From Thermoleophilia bacterium (GTDB lineage Bacteria > Actinomycetota > Thermoleophilia > Miltoncostaeales > Miltoncostaeaceae), in the NCBI GenBank assembly GCA_017882555.1, contig JADGPH010000269.1:1-9220 (forward strand): DNA of 9,220 nucleotides, read 5' to 3'. The translations under genes were made by a program, and so were the position numbers. How positions within the stretch are numbered: the stretch's first letter is position 1; each line of letters starts with the position of its first letter. Shown here in pieces: positions 5,007-9,220 of this stretch. The notes below the pieces were generated by a model. The model made no database searches. It was not told the DNA's origin and worked only from the letters and a program-made list of their open reading frames with translations.

Positions 5007-6716
5007 TTGGCACGAGAGAGCGTGGTGATTCGGCTTGCCGGCGAATCCGGTGAGGGGGTCATCTCCTCCGGAGACATCCTGACCCAGGCTGCCGCACGTG
5101 GCGGCTACTGGACTCAGACCTTCCGGACCTACCCCGCCGAGATTCGCGGCGGACCGTGTATGTATCAGGTCCGCATGGGCAAGGATCGGATCTACAGCCA
5201 CGGCAAGGAAGTGGATCTGCTGGTCTGCTTCAACCAAGAGGCATGGGACCTGCACTGGGACTCCCTCGCCGCCGATGGCGTCATTCTGTATGACGAGACC
5301 GCCGTGGCGATTCCCGCCGAGTTCCAGGATCGGGCCCGTCCCGTCCGCATGGAGAAGTTGGCGAAGGAAATCGGTGGCTCTTCGCGCGCCAAGAATATGG
5401 TTGCCGTCGGCGCCGTGTGTGGCGTGATCGCGTTTGATACCACGCCGATCGAAGAACTTGTGATGCGCCGCTACGCCCACAAGGCGGGTGTCGCCGACGC
5501 CAACATCGCGGCGCTTCAGGCCGGTAAGGACGAGTCGGCGGACCTCAATGGGTCCAAGGAAATCACCCCCCCGGTCGAGACCGAAGAAGATCGCGTGTTG
5601 ATGTCGGGCAACCAGGCGATTGCTTTGGGTGCCGTCGCCGCCGGCCTCGACTATTTCGGTGGGTACCCCATCACCCCGGCCTCCGACATCCTCGAGTGGC
5701 TGTCGGCCAAGCTCCCCGCGACCGGTGGCATCACGGTCCAATGCGAGGACGAGATTGCCTCGCTTGCATCGGTTATCGGTGCGTCATACGCCGGTGCGAA
5801 GGCCGCAACCGCAACGTCAGGTCCGGGCCTGTCGCTCATGAGTGAGCTGATCGGGTACGCCGGCATGGCCGAGATCCCCTGCGTGATCATCGACGCCCAG
5901 CGCGGCGGTCCATCGACGGGTCTGCCGACCAAGACCGAACAGTCGGATTTGCAGCACGCCCTCTATGGCGGCCACGGTGAGGCTCCGCGTGTGGTGATCG
6001 CACCGGTGAGTGTCGAGGACTGCTTCTGGGCCACCGTCGACGCGTTCAACTACGCTGAGCGGTTCCAGGTCCCGGTCATCCTGTTGACCGATCAGGGCCT
6101 TGGCACTCGCATGGAGGTCATCTCCAAGCCCGACCTTTCCAAGGTTGAACAGTGGCAGCGCAAGACCGCCGTTGACGTCGAGGGCCAGGCCAAGCGTTAC
6201 GAGCTCACCGACGATGGCATTTCCCCCATGGGTCTGCCGGGCCAGCCCAACGGCCAGTACGTCGCCACCGGCATCGAGCACGACGAGTACGGTCACCCGG
6301 ACTACACGCCAGAGATGCACACCACCATGCAACACAAACGCTGGCGCAAGCTCGACCCGCTCGCCAATGGTGCGGCGCGCCACGAGTACTACGGCAACAC
6401 GCAGCCCGACATCGCGGTGATCGGGTTCGGTTCGACCTACGGCCCGGTGCGTGAGGCCGTCGACATGGCACTCGCCGACGGACTCTCGGTCGGCGCGTTC
6501 TACCCGCGTGTCTTGGGTCCGTTCCCGGTGGAGACGGTCCGGGAATTCACGGCCAAGGCGTCGCGCGTCATCGTTCCGGAGATCAACTTCACCGGCCAGC
6601 TCGCTCGACTCGTGCGGGGCGAGGTGGGAATCACCGTCGACAGCCAGGCAAAGTGCGACGGGCTGCCGTTTACCGCCGAGGATATCCACGAGATGATCAC
6701 GGAGGCCGTTCGATGA
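5007..6716 (+). CDS. korA: 2-oxoacid:acceptor (ferredoxin) oxidoreductase subunit alpha, fused gamma-alpha, KorA-like
   Basis: Encodes 569 residues. With KorB it converts a 2-oxoacid (probably 2-oxoglutarate) plus CoA to acyl-CoA and CO2, passing electrons to ferredoxin; the reaction can run in reverse. Domains seen: N-terminal gamma domain (about 4-190) with GESGEGVISSGDIL and RTYPAEIRGGP; alpha pyrimidine-binding domain (about 200-370) with YPITPASDI (220-228), the acidic CEDEIASL (246-253) and GPGLSLMSE (272-280), and GPSTGLPTKTEQSD (301-314); then the domain II segment, with AVIGFGSTYGP (470-480), to the C-terminus. Length is typical of the two-subunit class. The TTG at 5007 was chosen because the family motif VVIRLAGESGEG begins at residue 6 and the G-rich site lies just ahead. 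The stop overlaps the korB start (ATGA). 2-oxoglutarate is inferred from the class; pyruvate or another 2-oxoacid cannot be excluded. Confidence 0.9.
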   Translation: MARESVVIRLAGESGEGVISSGDILTQAAARGGYWTQTFRTYPAEIRGGPCMYQVRMGKDRIYSHGKEVDLLVCFNQEAWDLHWDSLAADGVILYDETAVAIPAEFQDRARPVRMEKLAKEIGGSSRAKNMVAVGAVCGVIAFDTTPIEELVMRRYAHKAGVADANIAALQAGKDESADLNGSKEITPPVETEEDRVLMSGNQAIALGAVAAGLDYFGGYPITPASDILEWLSAKLPATGGITVQCEDEIASLASVIGASYAGAKAATATSGPGLSLMSELIGYAGMAEIPCVIIDAQRGGPSTGLPTKTEQSDLQHALYGGHGEAPRVVIAPVSVEDCFWATVDAFNYAERFQVPVILLTDQGLGTRMEVISKPDLSKVEQWQRKTAVDVEGQAKRYELTDDGISPMGLPGQPNGQYVATGIEHDEYGHPDYTPEMHTTMQHKRWRKLDPLANGAARHEYYGNTQPDIAVIGFGSTYGPVREAVDMALADGLSVGAFYPRVLGPFPVETVREFTAKASRVIVPEINFTGQLARLVRGEVGITVDSQAKCDGLPFTAEDIHEMITEAVR

Positions 6717-7591
6717 CTACTGCTCCCGCACAGCGCAAGCCGAGCGACTACAAGAGTGACCTGAAGCCGATCTGGTGTCCGGGTTGCGGCGACTTCGGCG
6801 TGCTTGCATCCCTGTATCGCGCCTTCGCGGAACTCGACCTGGACCCCACCAACACCGTCGTGGTGTCCGGGATCGGCTGTTCCAGTCGGCTGCCGGGCTT
6901 TGTCACCACCTACGGAGTGCACACCCTGCACGGTCGGCCGCTGCCGGTCGCGATGGGCGTCAAGTTGGCGAATCCCGAGCTGACCGTGATCGCGGTCGGT
7001 GGCGACGGCGATGGGTTCGCGATCGGTGCGGGTCACTTCCCGCATGCTGCGCGCCGCAACATCGACGTGACCTACCTGGTGATGGACAACGAGATCTACG
7101 GCCTGACCAAGGGCCAGGCCTCGCCGACCTCACTCACCGACCAGAAGGCACCGACGACGCCGTGGGGGAACCTGGAGACGCCGTTGAACACACTGGCCTT
7201 TGCGATTGCCTCCAACGCATCGTTTGTGGCCCGAGGGGCGTCGTTTAACACCAAGGCCCTCACCGAGCTGATCGTCCAGGCGATTGAGCACAAGGGCTTT
7301 AGCTACATCGACGCCCTGTCGCCGTGTGTCATGTTCAACAACAAGCAAGAGGCGTGGAAGGAACTCGTCACGGACGTCGAGCCCGACCACAACCCTGCGG
7401 ATCGCACGGGGGCGTTTGATCTCGCGCTTCGCGGCGGGTTCCAGCTTGGGATTCTCTACCGTGAACTGCGACCGACCTTGGACGACAAGTACGCCGCGCT
7501 GATCGAGCGCACTCCGGACAGCGACATCGTCGCCATGATGGACTCCTTTAGCGCCCGCAAGGGGACGGCGATCGGCAAGCCGGTCGTCTAA
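6713..7591 (+). CDS. korB: 2-oxoacid:ferredoxin oxidoreductase subunit beta, KorB-like
   Basis: Encodes 292 residues from ATG 6713, with GGAGG at 6701-6705; the ATG shares ATGA with the korA stop. This subunit binds thiamine diphosphate and one [4Fe-4S] cluster. Seen: WCPGCGDFGV (21-30) with C22 and C25, GIGCSS (53-58) with C56, a further Cys at 205 in LSPCVMF, together the expected four cluster ligands; the ThDP/Mg motif GDGDGFAIG (97-105) followed 26 residues on by NEIYGLTKGQ (126-135). The C-terminal region (about 210-292) is the usual short extension. No ferredoxin-like delta subunit with two CxxCxxCxxxC motifs lies beside it, so the enzyme is the two-subunit type that uses a separately encoded ferredoxin. 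The operon appears to end here: a hairpin follows 20 bases after the TAA stop and the next gene faces the other way. Confidence 0.92.
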   Translation: MTTAPAQRKPSDYKSDLKPIWCPGCGDFGVLASLYRAFAELDLDPTNTVVVSGIGCSSRLPGFVTTYGVHTLHGRPLPVAMGVKLANPELTVIAVGGDGDGFAIGAGHFPHAARRNIDVTYLVMDNEIYGLTKGQASPTSLTDQKAPTTPWGNLETPLNTLAFAIASNASFVARGASFNTKALTELIVQAIEHKGFSYIDALSPCVMFNNKQEAWKELVTDVEPDHNPADRTGAFDLALRGGFQLGILYRELRPTLDDKYAALIERTPDSDIVAMMDSFSARKGTAIGKPVV

Positions 7592-7611
7592 GGACTGCGT
7601 CGGCACGTGAC

Positions 7612-7639
7612 GTCCCGGCGGCCCGCGGGTCGCCGGGAC
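7612..7639. terminator. Hairpin in the korB/purE convergent gap
   Basis: GTCCCGGCG (7612-7620) pairs perfectly with CGCCGGGAC (7631-7639) around a 10-base loop that is itself nearly palindromic. It starts 21 bases after the korB stop. No T-run on either strand. It probably ends korAB transcription and may also act on purE read-through. Confidence 0.65.
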
Positions 7640-7654
7640 ACTGCCTGCAATCCA

Positions 7655-7676
7655 CGCCCGTCACACCCAACGGGCG
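7655..7676. terminator. Second hairpin in the korB/purE convergent gap
   Basis: CGCCCGT (7655-7661) pairs with ACGGGCG (7670-7676) around an 8-base loop, 7 bases beyond the purE stop. Probably the purKE terminator; no T-run on either strand. Confidence 0.5.
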
Positions 7677-7682
7677 AGGGTG

Positions 7683-8183
7683 TCAGGGGGTCGAGCCCGT
7701 CTCGCGGACACGGCCATCCGCCTCATTTGCGCTCGCGCGCATGCGCTCGCGTGCGGCCACGAGTGCCGTGGCAAGCTCTGGGTCGCCGAGCGCCAGGATC
7801 TGGGCGGCCAGGAGCCCAGCGTTGCGGCCCCCGTCGATCGCGACCGTCGCCACGGGGACGCCCTTGGGCATCTGCACGATCGAGAGCAGTGAATCGAGGC
7901 CGGAGAGTGCGGTCGTGCGCACCGGGACGCCGATCACCGGCAGCGTGGTGACGGCCGCGAGCATGCCGGGCAGGTGCGCGGCGCCGCCGGCGCCCGCGAT
8001 GATGACCGATAGGCCCCGTGCAGCGGCCTCGGTCCCGTACGCGATCATCTCGTGCGGCATCCGGTGAGCCGAAATCACGTGCACCTCATGGGTGACGCCG
8101 AACTCCTTGAGGACGTCTGCGGCACCGCTCATCACGGGCAGATCAGAGTCACTGCCCATCACGACACCGACGCGCACGCTCAT
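7683..8183 (-). CDS. purE: N5-carboxyaminoimidazole ribonucleotide mutase (class I PurE)
   Basis: Encodes 166 residues, the normal length. It isomerises N5-CAIR (made by PurK) to CAIR in de novo purine synthesis in the cytosol. Seen: GSDSDLPVM (10-18) for phosphoribosyl binding, ISAHRMP (37-43) with the catalytic His40, GAGGAAHLPGM (64-74), and VPVRTTALSGLDSLLSIVQMP (central stretch 86-106) with the usual GLDSLLSIVQMP signature. The presence of purK and these motifs mark class I PurE, not the class II AIR carboxylase. The start ATG (8183-8181) lies inside the purK stop (ATGA) with a GAAGGTGGGG site just upstream within purK, so the two are translationally coupled. The polar C-terminal tail after about residue 150 is not conserved. 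No ambiguity over function. Confidence 0.96.
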   Translation of the reverse strand: MSVRVGVVMGSDSDLPVMSGAADVLKEFGVTHEVHVISAHRMPHEMIAYGTEAAARGLSVIIAGAGGAAHLPGMLAAVTTLPVIGVPVRTTALSGLDSLLSIVQMPKGVPVATVAIDGGRNAGLLAAQILALGDPELATALVAARERMRASANEADGRVRETGSTP

Positions 8184-9220
8184 AGCCCCACCTTCTGTGC
8201 GGATGCCCGGGCGATCTCAAGGGCCTCGTCGGGAGTGCCCGCCATGGCGGTGACATGTCCCATCTTGCGTCGCACGCGGACCTCCGTCTTGTCGTACAGA
8301 TGTAGATGAGCACCGCGAACGCTCAGAGCCGCGGCCAGCCCCGGACGGCTCGGTCCGGTGACCGTGCCCAAGATGTTGACCATCGCGGCGGATGGCGCCC
8401 GCAAGAGCGGTGGCCCGAGGGGCAGACCCATGATGCCCCGCAGGTGATTTTCAAATTGCGATGTCTCACATGCCTCGATCGAGTAGTGGCCCGAGTTGTG
8501 TGGCCGGGGCGCGAGTTCGTTGACGAGCACTTGTCCGTCGGACAGCAAGAACATCTCGACGCCGGTGACACCCAAGCCGTCTGCGGCCGCGGCGGCGGCT
8601 CGGGCGACCGCCTTTGCCTCGTCACGGATTGCATCGTCAACGCGGGCGGGGACGATGACCTCGTTGCACACATGGTCACGCTGAACGGTCTCGCACACCG
8701 GATAGACGGCTTCCTCGCCTCGGGTGCTGCGCGCGACGATTGCCGCGAGCTCGCAGACAAACGGTACGAACGCCTCGATGAGTACGCCCTCGCCTGCGTT
8801 CAACCGCTCGAATGCCGCCTTGGCCTCCTCTGGTGTGCGGCAGGTGGCATTGCCGTAGCCGTCGTAGCCGAGCTTGCGCGACTTGAGCATGAGCGGCCAC
8901 CCAAAATCTCGGCCGACCGCCGCGAACTCCGCAGGGTGATCGACGACCACGTGGGGGGCCACGGGCAGGCCGTAGGCATCGAGCAGGGCCTTTTGGAGCG
9001 CCTTGTCCTGGAGTACCGCAAGGCTTTCTGGGCGCGGGTAGACCGGCGTGCCTGCGGCGGCAACCTCGGCGAGCACTCGAGCGTCGACGAACTCGTTCTC
9101 CAGCGTGACGATGCCGGCGGCGCGACCGAGGGCGTGTATGGCTCGCGCGTCTTTCCAGTCGCCGGGGATCACGCCGGCGGCGACAGGGCCTGCGGGTTCA
9201 TCTGGTGACCCGAGTACAGC
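8180..9220 (-). CDS. purK: N5-carboxyaminoimidazole ribonucleotide synthase PurK (5' end outside window)
   Basis: 346 residues are visible, and the frame is open to the right edge. It carboxylates AIR to N5-CAIR with ATP and bicarbonate (ATP-grasp fold, cytosol); PurE takes the product. The first visible residues, AVLGSPDEPAGPVAAG, followed by WKDARAIHALG, match the end of the N-terminal Rossmann-like domain (usual pattern LDPDPDAPAGQVAD), so only about 25-35 residues, including the GGGQLG motif, are missing. Seen further on, numbered from the first visible codon: the ATP-grasp lysine region LKSRKLGYDGYGNA (112-125), VLIEAFVPFVCELA (146-159), and the metal/ATP signature NELAPRPHNSGHYSIEACETS (split here as NELAPRPHNSGH, 234-245, then YSIEACETSQFENH). 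A GTG at 9172 is an in-frame internal codon, not the start. purK comes before purE and overlaps it by 4 bases, the arrangement common in actinobacteria. Confidence 0.95.
   Translation of the reverse strand, partial: AVLGSPDEPAGPVAAGVIPGDWKDARAIHALGRAAGIVTLENEFVDARVLAEVAAAGTPVYPRPESLAVLQDKALQKALLDAYGLPVAPHVVVDHPAEFAAVGRDFGWPLMLKSRKLGYDGYGNATCRTPEEAKAAFERLNAGEGVLIEAFVPFVCELAAIVARSTRGEEAVYPVCETVQRDHVCNEVIVPARVDDAIRDEAKAVARAAAAAADGLGVTGVEMFLLSDGQVLVNELAPRPHNSGHYSIEACETSQFENHLRGIMGLPLGPPLLRAPSAAMVNILGTVTGPSRPGLAAALSVRGAHLHLYDKTEVRVRRKMGHVTAMAGTPDEALEIARASAQKVGL

Noticed and set aside
4533..5741. 402-codon open frame on the minus strand across the divergent region and the start of korA
   Set aside because: It lies antisense to the well-supported korA and to the aminotransferase start, and its translation shows no family motif; long antisense frames are usual in GC-rich DNA.
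5817..6689. 290-codon open frame on the minus strand
   Set aside because: Antisense to korA, with a His/Arg/Asp/Val-rich translation typical of a mirror frame of a GC-rich gene.
8306..9208. 300-codon open frame on the plus strand
   Set aside because: It is antisense to purK, whose ATP-grasp motifs are clear; the plus-strand translation has no recognisable domain.

Overview
The window is high-GC bacterial DNA with dense genes, GTG and TTG as well as ATG starts, frequent 4-base ATGA/GTGA overlaps, and hairpins without T-runs after genes. The PspA-PspAA pair, the fused gamma-alpha 2-oxoacid:acceptor oxidoreductase with a separate beta subunit, and the purK-purE order together suggest an actinobacterium (Actinomycetota). 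The class Acidimicrobiia or a neighbouring deep lineage is a guess, since no rRNA or marker gene is present. No mobile element, CRISPR array, tRNA, rRNA or origin was seen.

Layout. Positions 2-1057 (+) hold two related secreted proteins with the Yx(FWY)xxD motif: the 3' end of one (cut by the window edge) and a complete lipoprotein. A roughly 550-bp stretch without a convincing gene follows. Positions 1605-2626 (+) hold a two-gene envelope-stress unit, PspA and its small partner PspAA, overlapping by 4 bases and closed by a hairpin. Positions 2775-3776 (+) encode a D-2-hydroxyacid dehydrogenase of the glyoxylate/hydroxypyruvate reductase type. It runs tail to tail into a class IV aminotransferase (3773-4582, -), and the two stop codons share one CTAG palindrome. 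A 424-bp divergent region with several dyad sequences separates the aminotransferase from korA-korB (5007-7591, +), the two subunits of a ferredoxin-linked 2-oxoglutarate (or related 2-oxoacid) oxidoreductase. A 91-bp convergent gap with two hairpins then leads to purE and purK on the minus strand (7683-9220). purK is cut by the right edge.

How the genes work together. KorAB interconverts a 2-oxoacid and its acyl-CoA using ferredoxin, and so links the TCA cycle to low-potential electrons. The dehydrogenase and the aminotransferase are also enzymes of small 2-oxo/2-hydroxy acids and amino acids, so the middle of the window is a central carbon/nitrogen neighbourhood, although strand arrangement argues against one operon. 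PurK and PurE catalyse the two consecutive steps from AIR to CAIR in purine synthesis. PspA/PspAA protects the membrane. The lipoprotein pair is of unknown function.

Most of the window is ordinary core metabolism. The points most worth a second look are the poorly understood PspAA partner, the two diverged Yx(FWY)xxD proteins, the shared CTAG double stop, the dyad-rich divergent region, and the unusual TTG/poly-G start of korA.
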